Below, piece by piece: positions 1-11,017 of a DNA stretch of 64,000 nt. The DNA lies in the NCBI RefSeq assembly GCF_037975245.1, contig NC_092577.1:27751898-27815897 (forward strand), in the 5' to 3' direction. Both the position numbers and the translations under genes were made by a program. This DNA comes from Apostichopus japonicus (lineage: Eukaryota; Echinodermata; Holothuroidea; Aspidochirotida; Stichopodidae). The notes below the pieces were generated by a model. It did no database searches. It was not told where the DNA came from and worked only from the letters and a program-made list of their open reading frames with translations. The first letter of the stretch is position 1; the number at the start of each line of letters is the position of its first letter.

Positions 1-41
1 TGCTGACTATTACTGTCAGGGAAAATCAATGCACAGTTAGC

Positions 42-1128
42 AAGTATATCATAATTATCTGAATGAAACGGGGTGTAGGCGGTTTTACACTATCTAACGC
101 AACGTAGTCGCCAAGAACCTGAAGTATTTTTAAGGGAGGACCCAAGGAACATGAACTTATAGCATGCTCCTCGTGATGAAGCATAATTGCACCTATTAGG
201 TGAATTGAGTGTACTGTTAATAGTAGGAGAGACTAGTGTAGGTTCTTATGACCAACTAGACCGGTTTCTGCTCTCAAACTTTATAGGAGCTTCATCAGTA
301 GTAGCCTTAGTATATTTTATATTCGGCCTGGGCGTCTCGTTCTCAAAATGCATCTATTTTCTGAGAGCATCTAAAAGAGCTTCGTGTGAACCTTTGGTTT
401 TATTTTTTGATTTATTATATTATATATAATAATTTGGTCGCTGTCGGCAAATTTTGGGTCTGTCGGCAAAAGGAGAAAAGGTGAAGAGAGCGGAAGGGGA
501 AGAAAGAAGGAAAGCTGAATAGAGAACGGGAGCTTCTTTATCGGTTATTTCGAGTTTCCAGTTCTTCATCTGATAAACTCATTCACCAATCCAATCACCC
601 GACGCCTGCAAGTTAAAAACCTCTCGGCAAATAACTGATAATGTCACGGCCGTCAGTATAGCTACTGTAGCCAGGCTCAGCTAGACGAGTGCCAGAATCG
701 CCGGCAACTCAGTGAAAGAAATGGAATTAAAGGCTTCCGTATAGGCCGTAGCCCATGAGTCGTGCTATCGTGTTACAACGTGTTGTTATTATCCTCTGTT
801 CAGAATGACGTCATCGCAGATGTCATTCGTTCTCCGTGGAAAAAACGTGGACACCCCCTCCCCTTAGACCCCTCCCCCATTTCAGTCACCACTTCCAGAT
901 CCGTCGGCAAATCAAATTTGACTTAAAATATACACCAGATTGCATCTAAGGACGTTTCAAAACTAAAAATTTTCCAAAGGGGAGGGGACATCCCCTCCCC
1001 TTAGACCCCTCCCCCATTTCATCAGGCCCTCCCTTAAAAATACTTCAGGTTCTTGGCGACTACGTTGCGTTAGATAGTGTAAAACCGCCTACACCCCCAT
1101 TTCATTAATAAGTATATCATAATTATCT
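42..1128. mobile_element. Inverted-repeat (MITE or foldback-like) element with 19-bp flanking direct repeats
   Basis: Positions 62-142 and 1024-1107 are near-perfect inverted copies of each other, starting AATGAAA and running through GGTTTTACACTATCTAACGC to AAGGGAGG. Directly outside them lies a 19-bp direct repeat (aagtatatcataattatct) at 42-60 and 1110-1128, resembling a long target-site duplication. The interior has no transposase frame. It holds C-rich stretches (about 853-886 and 990-1020) sharing the words CCCCTCCCCTTAGACCCCTCCCCC, and a related one lies outside at about 1397-1422. A non-autonomous DNA element is the simplest reading, but the family is not recognised. Confidence 0.6.
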
Positions 1129-1500
1129 CATTGAACATATCTTGTTTTATGTTTTTTCTTGGGGTGAATCTGGCGTCATAATTTTCGCGCAAACGAAAAA
1201 ACGAATCGACGCAATAATAGTGTATCCATTGTACATGCACTGTTGAGCGTTCTTAAATATGTGTCTACCGAGCAAAAATATGTGCACAAAAAAGCGTGTC
1301 TGCAACGTTTCTGGTTTTTCTAGTTTTTGGCGAAATGTTTCACCATTTTGCATCTAAGCACTCACAATTAACCAAAAATTTCCAAGGGGGAGGGGGCCCC
1401 TCCCCCTAGACCCCTCCCCCAGGACGCAGATCACTAAAGTGCTACAATCGGGATGTCGGCCCCCCCTTTCTCAAAATCCTGGATCCGCCCCTGGTATGTA
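1129..1500. other. Non-coding stretch ending in a transposon-terminus-like sequence
   Basis: No credible gene. Positions about 1380-1425 repeat the C-rich motif of the upstream inverted-repeat element. Positions 1460-1495 contain the words AAATCCTGGATCCGCCCCTGG, a style of sequence common at ends of invertebrate DNA transposons. A similar CCGGATCCGCCC lies at about 54763. Confidence 0.3.
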
Positions 1501-1865
<365 letters not shown>

Positions 1866-2630
1866 TCATTATTAACAATGTCAGTTCTAAATGCTAACTG
1901 GACTTGTCGAAAGTCGATTCGCTGAGTAGCGTTACACATAGACGATGTACAGTCATTTTTCAGGGTATCTGTAACTAACTGTTGCAATCCTCTGTATAGT
2001 TTTTACTTTGACAGACCACTTTGCGTATTTCTACAATTATCAGCTATTTCTTTGCTGGTAGTGCACTGGCGTATATGGTTTTCATTTCCAAACCTTACTG
2101 GCATAATCTCATGATCGGTTTATTGACCAATCAAATTTGCTTCACTGGCGACATGGGTTATTAATTGATTTGGTAATCGTAGATGTCTATGTAAAAACAA
2201 GGATACGGTCACAAAACTTACAGAACCTTACTGCGTAATACACTTTGGAATTAACAAAATTGTGACTTTCCTTCAACTAAACTAAGTTGCGGTAAGTTTA
2301 ATAATACATTAATTAATAGGTTAAATAAAATTAGGCAACAGAAGGTAATTATTAAACAACTCGAGGAGTTAATAATCTCAGTATTCCCATTCCATATATT
2401 AGGAAGAGGGGAAACTGATCTTGCTTCGCAAGAATTGATGAAGAATTGGAAGAAGTAAATAGGCAGTTTAATCTAAAACACAAACTGTGCACTTAATATG
2501 ATATATTTCAATATTTTCGATGGTTAATATAATGTCTCACTTTTGTTTTATATCAACAACAAACGTTGGTCTTCATTCATTTGTTGAGTTGATAATATCA
2601 AGAATGTAGTAAGATAATTTCACTGTGTAA
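1866..2630. other. No recognisable feature
   Basis: Unique-looking AT-rich sequence without a supported frame, RNA gene or repeat. Confidence 0.5.
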
Positions 2631-2634
2631 ACAA

Positions 2635-2780
2635 CAACCTGTCTTCGTGAGCACAATTTGGAGGGAGAGGTAAAGGGAGAGGTTTATGGAGAAGTGGAAA
2701 GAGAGAGAGGTGAAAGGAGAAGTAGGAAGGGAGAGGTGGAGAGAGAGAGGTGAAGGGAGAGGTGGGGGCGGGGGATGAGG
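2635..2780. repeat. GA-rich low-complexity tract
   Basis: Purine-rich sequence built from GAGAGAGGTGAAGGGAGAGGT-like words. The open frame on the opposite strand is a by-product of the composition. Confidence 0.8.
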
Positions 2781-2924
2781 TGGAACACTGTAAACATAAT
2801 CTAGTCAAGATGACTAGAGTACATTAGTCCAGACAATGCTTCTATCGACCAATTAATTCTAGTCACTTGACTAACTTTTGGTCCAGTGACCAAATAGTTC
2901 TGGTCATATGACTAAGTAAACCTG

Positions 2925-3242
2925 GTCACATGACCAGTTTTTACTAGTCATTCAATTATGCCTCTATCGACCAGTCTTTAGTCAAGCGACCTAAACGATT
3001 AGTCAAGATGTCAGTTGACTAATTCAATTAGTCACATGACCAGTTTTTACTAGTCATTCAATTATGCCTCTATCGACCAGGCTTTAGTCAAGCGACCTAA
3101 ACGATTAGTCAAGATGTCAATTGACTTATTCAATTAGTCACATGACCAGTTTTTGCTAGTCTTTCAACAATGCTCTATCGACCAGGCTTTTGTCAAGCGA
3201 CCTAAATGATTAGTCCAGCAGTCACTTGACTAATCCAGTTAG
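2925..3242. repeat. Three-copy tandem repeat, 106-bp period
   Basis: The word GTCACATGACCAGTTTTT starts at 2925, 3031 and 3137, giving an exact 106-bp period. Each unit is dense in TAGTCA/TGACTA and CTGGTCA/TGACCAG half-sites, so it can form many small hairpins. The leading 2810-2924 is a degenerate version built from the same half-sites. Related GACCAG/GACTAG-rich sequence recurs at about 22150-22340. Confidence 0.85.
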
Positions 3243-3288
3243 TCTTGCCCATGGATAAAAGTAGTTTTTCTATACTAGTTTTATATGA

Positions 3289-3358
3289 CCCACCACAGAT
3301 TCGAACCTGCGACAACTCCCTTATAGGTACAAAGCTGTCTGTTGAGCTAAATGGTGGG
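3289..3358 (-). repeat. tRNA-like sequence (SINE head or degenerate tRNA)
   Basis: On the minus strand a 70-nt tRNA-like segment has a perfect 7-bp acceptor stem (CCCACCA with TGGTGGG), an A-box-like TTAGCTCAACAGACAGC and a clear B box (GGTTCGAATCT). The T stem does not pair properly, with one base apparently lost after the T loop, so a functional tRNA is unlikely. A tRNA-derived SINE head is the better reading. It directly follows the 106-bp repeat, which could be the SINE body. Confidence 0.55.
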
Positions 3359-3640
3359 AACAATTCTTGGATATAAAACCTGATTGGGCCTTAACCACTG
3401 CTAGACCATCAAGCCCTCTCACATGAAAAAAAGAAAGCAAGAATTTGTGTATTAATTTGGAATCACATTTTATATTTTCTCTTAAACACTACATATGCTT
3501 CACCTCAATAGTAAGTACAAAAGAGTGTCTGATTTCATCAGTAATTGAAGAACCAGAAAACCCAAAGGTTTAGTGGTTCTGATGCCGATGAGAGTTTATG
3601 AAATAAGATAAGTCAGAATTTGTTATTGTTATATACCTGT
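3359..3640. other. No recognisable feature
   Basis: AT-rich sequence with no supported gene or repeat. Confidence 0.4.
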
Positions 3641-5215
3641 ATTGTACTTATTGCCAGACAACTGAAACCAAACTGAGGCTGATCAGACATAAAGTTGTCA
3701 GTTGCACTCATGAATATAAATGAAATTTCAGTTTCCTGTAGCACTACTGTACCAACCTACCAAGTATGAAGGTGATCAGACATATATTTGAAAAAATATC
3801 GACATTTTAAGAATTTGATTACAAGCCCCACCCACATATTCATGTACTGGACAACAAAAAACAATGAGGTCCATGTAATGATAATGTAGCATATCTACAA
3901 GTTATTCAATACATTTACAGTAATTAAATTTATTGTTTTTAAGATTATACATACACTTGCAAACATGCTAAACTGTAGATTACCTGGCCATCGTAAACAA
4001 AACCAAAAATTAATGCCTTTATTGATGTACATATAAAGTTGAAAAAAAGTGATATAGTTGACTCTAGGCATTTCACCACCCCACACCCCTTCTCCAGACA
4101 AACACATGGGGATCATACGACACAACCCATATCCCCAACCCAGAGCGGAACCCTTACCATCATACCACCTGCAGCCTCACCTACCATCCTACAACCCTGA
4201 TCCCAACATCACCCTACTCATCTGACAACCCCCCCCCCACCTGACACCCATCAGATTTTACCAGTTTCACACCTTACTACCAACACATTAATCTACCCCA
4301 CTCACATAAGATTTCCCTATACTCTATAGGTACATGTACAGTAATACCAGATTATTAACTTCATTTACTATTTTCACTATAGACTATCCCTTTAATTGTC
4401 TGAGCCAGCTATTTATGCAACATACATATACACACATACCCACACGCAAACTTGATCAAAACATACAAACATGCCAACTCATCACAACATACACATATGC
4501 CAACTTAATTGCAAAGGTCACTTTTTTTCAGTCCAGTTTAATTTGTCACTGGACTACTCCTTTAATGGCCTGGCTAGCCAATTTCATGGTTTTATAAAGC
4601 AAAACAAATATAGATAAGATCAGCAAGCTCCCAGGAACCAGGAAAACATGTCAAACGTGACGAATGACAGGAGTTTAGGAATGAGGGACAACAAATGCTA
4701 TATGGCCAACAAACACATGAATATTAATGAGGTTACATGATATTTTCATATGAAAATGTAACTATTATTATCCACCACCAATCAACAAAGTATGGAGATG
4801 ATCGGTTATACCGTTGCAAAGTTATTGACATTTTAAGAATTTCACTTTAACTGCTGCCTACTCATTAATATTCATGTCATGAACAACAAAAACAATAGGG
4901 AACATCTACTAATCATGGAGCATGTACTAATTCAAAATGACAGTAATTCAACATTTAATTTCTAAGATTTCAGGTTTACAAGCTATTTCTAGCAATTAAG
5001 GATTAAGCCCCACCTACTCATGAATATTAATTAGATGAAATTCCATTGTCATGTGACAATGAACCACTTACATCACCATACCAAGTATGAAGCAGATCGG
5101 ACATACCGTTGCGAAGATATTGACATTTTAAGAATTTTACTTTAAGCCCTACCCACTTATTAATATTCATGTGATGGAGAACAAAAACAAAAGGGACCAT
5201 CCACACATCACCAGT
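3640..5215. repeat. Degenerate dispersed repeat, at least three copies
   Basis: The pattern AAGTATGAAG(G/C)(T/A)GATC, then GACATTTTAAGAATTT, then CCCACC...TTAATATTCATGT, then ACAACAAAAACAA recurs at about 3750-3870, 4780-4910 and 5070-5202. The copies are well diverged. Intervening sequence has no supported frame. Probably old copies of one transposable element. Confidence 0.55.
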
Positions 5216-5282
5216 CCAATATGACATTGATCCAATGTGTCGTTGTTGAGATATCGTGTTTACGAGCAAGCTGTCACATCAC

Positions 5283-5690
5283 ACACACACACACATACAT
5301 GTTTGTGTTTCGTTCAGACCGACGACCCCATTGTATTTTCCATTGTTCAAATCCACGTACCGTAACATTAACAATACCCCATACAATAGAATTCTTCCGA
5401 GGACGTGGTGATTCTTTAGAAATCACAACCGAGGACCTGAAATTCTTTTGTTCAAGTCCTCGGTCAGATAGCAAAACAAACGCATACCCATACACACATG
5501 TTTGCATTACATTCAGACTGAGGACCCCATTGTATTTTCCATTGTTCAAATCCACGTAACCTAACCTTAACAATACCCCATACAATAGAATTCTTCCGAG
5601 GACGTGGTGATTCTTTAGAAATCACAACTAAGGACCTGAAATTGTTTTGTTCAAGTCCTCGGTCAGATAGCAAAACAAACGCACCCTCAC
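5283..5690. repeat. Two-copy tandem repeat, 199-bp period
   Basis: Two nearly identical units; the word TTGTATTTTCCATTGTTCAA starts at 5331 and 5530. Each contains an imperfect hairpin with arms CCGAGGACCTGAA and TTCAAGTCCTCGG. Short open frames on both strands here come from the repeat. Confidence 0.85.
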
Positions 5691-6072
5691 ACACGCCAAC
5701 TTGATCGCATAGGTTACTCGGCCTTCAGCATCGTAACCAAAAAGAACAACATTTTGGAAGTCAAAACTAACACACGCAACAGCTCAAATGATCATGAAAA
5801 AATTTTCAATGACTTATTATTTGCAAGTTAGTTACAGTTTTATAACACCTTAGCCTATTTTGACTCATATATGCTAGTGCAATTGATAGGCAGTATTCTA
5901 TGTTATAAATGTGGTGACAGTTTGAGCCAAAAAAACTGTACAAAAAATGGTAGGTGCCTGGAGCAGTAATTAGGCCATCAATTTTTAGCGATTTGCATGT
6001 TTAGTTTCTCCAGAATTTTATTGACTGATTTATCTGCCGGTGTAGTATCATCAACATTCAAAATGATTTTTT
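5691..6072. other. Non-coding sequence downstream of the SAMD3-like gene
   Basis: No gene seen. If the minus-strand exon at 6073-6270 is the last coding exon, this stretch would hold its 3' untranslated region. Confidence 0.3.
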
Positions 6073-6270
6073 TTAAAACTGAAGGGTTTTCTTCAGCAAA
6101 GGCTCATATGCCATATTTAGGACATAGAACACTGCCAAATAATTGCACATGGCTGCGAACAAACTTTTCAAAGTAGCTACTTGCAAGGTTTCCACTATCA
6201 CAGTGTACTCTGGAACACCTTCATCCTCTGTCACCTGGATATAAACTGGCACGTCTGACAAGTCTGTAAC
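6073..6270 (-). CDS. Last exon of a SAMD3-like/uncharacterised host gene
   Basis: The minus-strand acceptor TTAATATCTTTGCAG ends at 6271 and is followed by 65 codons and a TAA stop. The peptide begins VTDLSDVPVYIQVTEDEG and continues through TLKSLFAAMCNYLAVFYVLN, ending KKTLQF. Its tone matches the C-terminal part of a large group of uncharacterised animal proteins often annotated 'sterile alpha motif domain-containing protein 3-like', where a short domain before the stop contains an (A/T)xFYVLN(I/M)xY core. The phase (0) fits the exon ending at 7500. The function of this family is unknown. I am fairly sure of the exon and moderately sure of the family. Confidence 0.6.
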   Translation of the reverse strand, partial: VTDLSDVPVYIQVTEDEGVPEYTVIVETLQVATLKSLFAAMCNYLAVFYVLNMAYEPLLKKTLQF

Positions 6271-7499
6271 CTGCAAAGATATTAAGGTATATGTATTCAA
6301 TATACAGCTCTTTCCAGTTTCAGAAAATGGGAGGGGTGGCTGATCCACCATGATGGCCATGAGTGACCAACAAACAAATATACTCCACCAACGAAGGAAT
6401 CAAAATAAATAATTTCTTAAATATTTTTTCAAATCAATTTACAGTACATCGTATTCACTACAAGTAATACTATTTTTGATGATATAAATAATAGCAGAGT
6501 ATAAATAAAACAACAGAGCTAAATGGTGCACTGGTTCCGTGTATTTTAGAGAGAAATGAATATTTGCCATGAGTTATGACATCTTGTTACAGCTAATTAC
6601 ATCATGGTAGGGATTCATTCCACTAGATGATTTTAATACACTTGGGGCTGATCAGGAAATACATAGTGGGTTATGGTTACTGCAACTACAGATTGAAATC
6701 TGTCCAACATTCTGTTCCAGTTATCACATACATACTAGTCTATTCTACCTTTGTGATGATGTCCTTACTATATTTACAGCTATGAACACTCCCAGGTCAT
6801 ACATGTGATATTTAGATAGGGAATAATGATCAGATGTGCGGGCCTTTGTTGCAGACAGAAGGTTTTCAGGGCCCAAATATTTCAAGGCCCCCCAGAAATA
6901 AGGATGCCAAAAAATGCCCCCCCCCCCAAAAAAAAAAAAAAGATGCCCCAACAAATGTTAGGGCTAAACCAATTTTAGGGCAAATTTGTATGAAAAGTAT
7001 CATTTTGAGTGATTTCATAAATTGTCCCATATGGTCTACAGGTGACTTAGGCCCCCAAATCCTAAAAACCCAAAGGAGGCACTACCTAAGTACCACTGTG
7101 AAAAATGCTCAACACTGCACCATAGAATTCATAGGAAAAGAAACATTTTGTGTGATTTCAGGCGGAGTTCAGGAGTTCAAAATGGCCCATATGGCCCATA
7201 CATGACCTTTGGCCTAAAATTCCAAACACCCCAAAGGAGCACTACCAAAACATTATCGTGACAATTAAACTTTAAGCATTGTGACCATACAATCTGTAGG
7301 AAAATATTAATTTTGAGTTATTTCCTGAAATTGCCCATATGGCATCAGACCTAAAATTGCTGAATACCCCAAAGGAAACACTACCAGGGCACTATCATGA
7401 TGAACCCTCGACACTGTAACATACAATATCAGACCACCTCTGATGGCCTTGACCCATAGTTTACATACTGTTGATTTAAATAATACATTGGGTACTTAC
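6271..7499. repeat. Intron with degenerate tandem repeat
   Basis: Intron between two minus-strand exons. At about 6880-7440 it holds degenerate tandem units marked by CCCAAAGGAGGCACTACC at 7070 and related words at about 7229 and 7369 (spacing about 159 and 140), plus a C/A homopolymer run near 6918-6941. Confidence 0.5.
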
Positions 7500-7588
7500 A
7501 CTATCCTCATCTGCAAATACAATCATAGCACCCAACTTCTCATTCAGTAGAGTCGGAACTGACAGAATTGCTGCATGCATTCTAGACT
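7500..7588 (-). CDS. Internal exon of the SAMD3-like gene
   Basis: Minus-strand acceptor CTTTTAG directly before 7588 and a strong donor GTAAGT directly after 7500. The exon is 89 nt: two nucleotides complete a split codon, then 29 codons read SRMHAAILSVPTLLNEKLGA followed by MIVFADEDS, with no stop. It enters in phase 1-2 and leaves in phase 0, exactly matching the exon ending at 10220 and the exon starting at 6270. Upstream and downstream exons share the acidic, compact style of the SAMD3-like family. Function unknown. Confidence 0.6.
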
Positions 7589-9549
7589 CTAAAAGAAAAA
7601 TCAACAACAGAATGTTAAAGCACTCATAACATCATGACATTTCAGAAGAGTGATATTATGTCATATTTGGTAACATCGATAGGACAAAAATATCACAGAT
7701 TCACTCATCTGCAGTCCGGAGAGCAATACTCAATACTCGATAAATTGCTTAGGTGATAATATTAAAGTAGAGTACTAAATACATCACAGGTCTTATTTTC
7801 AGCAAAGATATTTGTATCATTTGATAAGGTCTAGGCTACTTAGCTAAGTAATATCAAGTATGAGCTGAACCCAAGCAAGCATCTTTAAGTTATGCCAATT
7901 GTTCAGTTATTTGTCGTGGGCCCCTACTGGCATGGGCCATAAAAAATGAGGGATTCAAGACAATGATAACTGATAAGGAACATTTGAAGCAAAATATAGA
8001 AACATTAATGGAAAAATATCAAATACTGAGATTGTATTGAAAGAGTTGCTCCATTTGTCAAGAATATGTATCAGTTGTCAAACTCGTATCTTGGACCCAA
8101 AGCAGATAGGTTTCATTGATACCTACAGATTCCTGAAGTCCGAGAACATGTTTTCCCTGAATTAACAACCATATACCATATTCTGAGGTCTTCAGTAAAA
8201 TGAAGATAATAGAGAGCAGACTAGCAAGCAGATTGACACATGAAAATTTGAACCTCAGGATTCAGCTGGCAACAGAGCATGAACTAGTGTGAAAGTTGAA
8301 CAAGGAAGATATTATTTGAGAATATGCAGACAGTGATAAATTGAAATGCCTCTTGTTTCCAAAGTAGAGTAAGTAGACTAGATTTCCATATACTCAGCTT
8401 GTAACAATGTAACATTGCATCATATAAATGGATCAAACTGCATATCGTGTAGCCTATAATACATATAGGCATATAGGGGGAAGTGGGGGCAGGTTGTCAC
8501 ATACCACCTACTTCCACCCATGGATTTGCATATTGAACAATATATTTTTGGAAATTAGAATAGACATTCTATATCCATATCCATAACTTCAAACATGTTA
8601 TAATAACCTTAATATTAATAAAACGTTTTTATATAGGGCATTCCGTCCAAGACCACAATGCTGCAATGCACTGCACACAGAAAAAATATAATTATACAAA
8701 ACATTACCCATATTGCAAATATAAATGCTAATTCAGAGTTGATTTTTTTTTTTTTTTTTTAATAATCGAATAAATTTTGCAATAATCAAAAGTTCAATTT
8801 CCTCTCAAATGTTACCTAAATCTTCCAAAAACATCTATACCCACCCATATCACATACGAGCAGTCAGCCCAATGATTTAATTTGATTTCGGGACAATCAA
8901 GGGAAGTCAGCAGTCTTGAATATAATTTCAAAATTAGGCCCTATATCCCCTCCACTAAGGGGCCCATGATACTGTACCAATTTCCCTTTGTTGAACACAG
9001 ACCCTTGTTTGTACCAAATGAAGTACTTCACAGCCATAATTTATGCAATCTACCGTCAATACACAGCCTGTCTCGTTATCATCTGAGCACTTGATTGTGT
9101 TCATCCATGATCATATCTGGCAGTCTGGGTTATCTGTGGTACAGGGTCTTTCACAGGGTCCATCCTGATCCTTATTCTACTGAACTTAACTGAACTCTGA
9201 GGGGATTCTAGCAGGCAATTTCTAGAATTGTTCAATTTGTTTAAGCATGATAGGCCTCATGCCATACCGGTGTATGTGACAAGGATTTTTCTCCCTGAAA
9301 ATACAACCCCCCCCCCCCCCAGATTTACTGAAATTGCTTTGATACTTGATTGAGACTCTATTTTATAAGGAACTGCTTGATTTCAGAGAATATGCTTACC
9401 ACAAATTCAACTTTTCCTGCCAAGAATTAGAAAAGTGATTTAAATCAGTGATTTAAAAAAAACCACTGATTTAAATCAGCATGATTTAAAATCACACAAC
9501 CCTCTGCTAGTAAGTCTTAACAAGGTCCTAAATTTACATATAGATTTAG
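7589..9549. other. Large intron, no gene seen
   Basis: AT-rich intronic sequence with homopolymer runs (T-run near 8743, C-run near 9307). No recognisable coding or RNA feature. Confidence 0.4.
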
Positions 9550-9930
9550 CATTTCAAACATGTGGTGGTAGTTGGTTTCAGAGTTTAGCAGCTGCTGAAA
9601 AAAGAACTCTCACCGTAAGTAATGGTGCTGACATTTGTACAATAAGTGTTGTAGCAGCATTTGACCTGAGAATATGTACGGGTTCATTGATATTGAGAAG
9701 TTTACATAGATAGTATGGAGCAAGTTTATTTAATATTTTGTAGGTCAAAAGCATTAACTTACACATGATACGCTTCTTCACTTGTAACCAGTGGAGATTT
9801 ACAAGGATGGGGGTTATGTGTTCACACTTCCTAGATAAGGTAACCAACCTGGCAGCTCGTACAACGCTGGAGCTTATTTGGCAGTCCATAAATGAGTCTG
9901 TTGCAAGAGTCAAGATGTGAAGAGACAAAT
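9550..9930 (-). pseudogene. Truncated LINE reverse-transcriptase C-terminal fragment
   Basis: The minus-strand frame contains ITPILVNLHWLQVKKRIMCK, LLTYKILNKLAPYYL and FSAAAKL. This is the typical post-catalytic C-terminal segment of CR1/Jockey-type LINE polymerases (usually ITPxLxxLHWLPVxxRIxYK ... LTYKxLxxxAPxYL ... AFSxAAPxLWNxLP). The conserved Trp after AKL is replaced by TGA, followed by AACCAACTACCA, so the copy is dead. No endonuclease or catalytic domain is present. It lies in an intron of the minus-strand host gene, in the same orientation. Confidence 0.75.
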
Positions 9931-10219
9931 GCGTGCACTAGCCTTTTAGTGCTACCACAGTCTGAGTATGTACGGATGCGCCCTATTTTCCTCAGACTGT
10001 ATGATGCAAGACGACAAACGTTAATGTCTAATGAAGGTGTTTATTTTTCACTACCATACATCTGAATGGTTATACCCCCTTACCAAGACATATTTTGCAT
10101 CCACCCCTGCCTCAGACTTTGCTCGTAGTCCATTTTGAAGACCCAGCACATACCTGGGTGATGATCACTTGAATAGTGAATTACAGATTGAATTGTTACT
10201 AATGTACCTTAACAGGCAC

Positions 10220-10370
10220 CCTCGTCCTTCTCCATGGATGTATCTATGACAGTGGGATGCTTCATCTTCAAAGTGCAGCGGATTATGGCATCTCCATACT
10301 TGGAAAGCCCTTCACCAAGCAACTGTGCCATTGTCGTCTTTCCTTCAAGTCGCTTTAATTCAAGTAGTAT
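10220..10370 (-). CDS. Internal exon of the SAMD3-like gene
   Basis: The minus-strand acceptor TTAACCATAG precedes 10370. The frame reads ILLELKRLEGKTTMAQLLGE then GLSKYGDAIIRCTLKMKHPT and VIDTSMEKDE. I place the donor at GTGCCT (10219-10214), because reading on meets TAA two codons later. The resulting 151-nt exon enters in phase 0 and leaves with one extra base, matching the exon at 7588. A weaker alternative donor GTACAT lies a few bases further. Together with the upstream exon, the junction reads FEDEE/ILLEL, a typical motif of this family. Role unknown. Confidence 0.55.
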
Positions 10371-10431
10371 CTATGGTTAAATGAGATCAATTAGATATTA
10401 TACAGTACATATGGTAAATTCAACTGAGAAG

Positions 10432-10640
10432 TTAAGAGATCGCTTAGGACTAACACATATTCGGGATTATGTTCAGAGACGTAGACTGAGATGGTTTAGA
10501 CATGTCGAAAGGGATGGAAGATGCGAATTGGTAAAGAAGTAGAGAGAGACTACTGTAGCTGGTCAATGTAGGAGCAGTAGGCTCCCCAAGTCTTGGGATG
10601 AGGACATGAGGTTTTGCGGAGTGATCTTGCTGATAAAGGT
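10432..10640 (+). pseudogene. LINE ORF2 3'-end fragment
   Basis: Plus-strand sequence reads EKLRDRLGLTHIRDYVQRRR then LRWFRHVERDGRCELVKK and, after a frame break, RLPKSWDED. This is the C-terminal tail typical of LINE ORF2 proteins (RxRLRWFGHVxRxxxxxxVKK ... RGRPxKxWxE). No upstream polymerase domain is present, so this is a short dead fragment. It overlaps the start of the intron or exon region of the minus-strand host gene. Confidence 0.7.
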
Positions 10641-10934
10641 ATAGATCGGGCTCTAGCTCAGAATAAAACAAAATGGTTTCTTTTAAAGGGGGAACATCCC
10701 AATTCCCAATAGCGGTATCAGCAAAAAAAGTGTGGGAATCCTGCAATCGCGCTGCTTAGCACAACACTGTCTTGAATTGATTTTTGAAAAACAAAGTCGT
10801 GGTTCGAACAAGTGGTGGGCATAAAGTGAATATATTCAAATGTCCATAACTTTTGAAACCACAAGATTGAATTTTACTTTTACGCAGACTACTGTATAAT
10901 AAATAATATCTACAAAGACATATTCATACAGTAC

Positions 10935-11017
10935 CTCTTCATCTTCAAATAGCCAAGGATAGACTTTCTTAACCACTTCGCTAGTAGCATCCTCTTCCAC
11001 AATTAAACGACGTCTAT
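10935..11017 (-). CDS. Internal exon of the SAMD3-like gene
   Basis: The minus-strand acceptor CACATTGGCAG ends at 11018; the exon is 83 nt with donor GTACTG after 10935. The peptide reads RRRLIVEEDATSEVVKKVYP then WLFEDEE. The combination of an RR(R/K)LIVEE start with KxYPWLFEDEE is characteristic of SAMD3-like proteins. It enters with a split codon (two bases) and leaves in phase 0, matching the exon starting at 10370. No further 5' exon was found up to 12131, where a retrotransposon begins, so the gene model is partial or truncated at its 5' end. Confidence 0.6.

Noticed and set aside
187-429. 80-residue hydrophobic frame
   Set aside because: Lies inside the inverted-repeat element, has no recognisable domain, and could arise by chance.
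2925-3242. CRISPR-like repeat array
   Set aside because: Contiguous 106-bp tandem units without spacers, in animal DNA.
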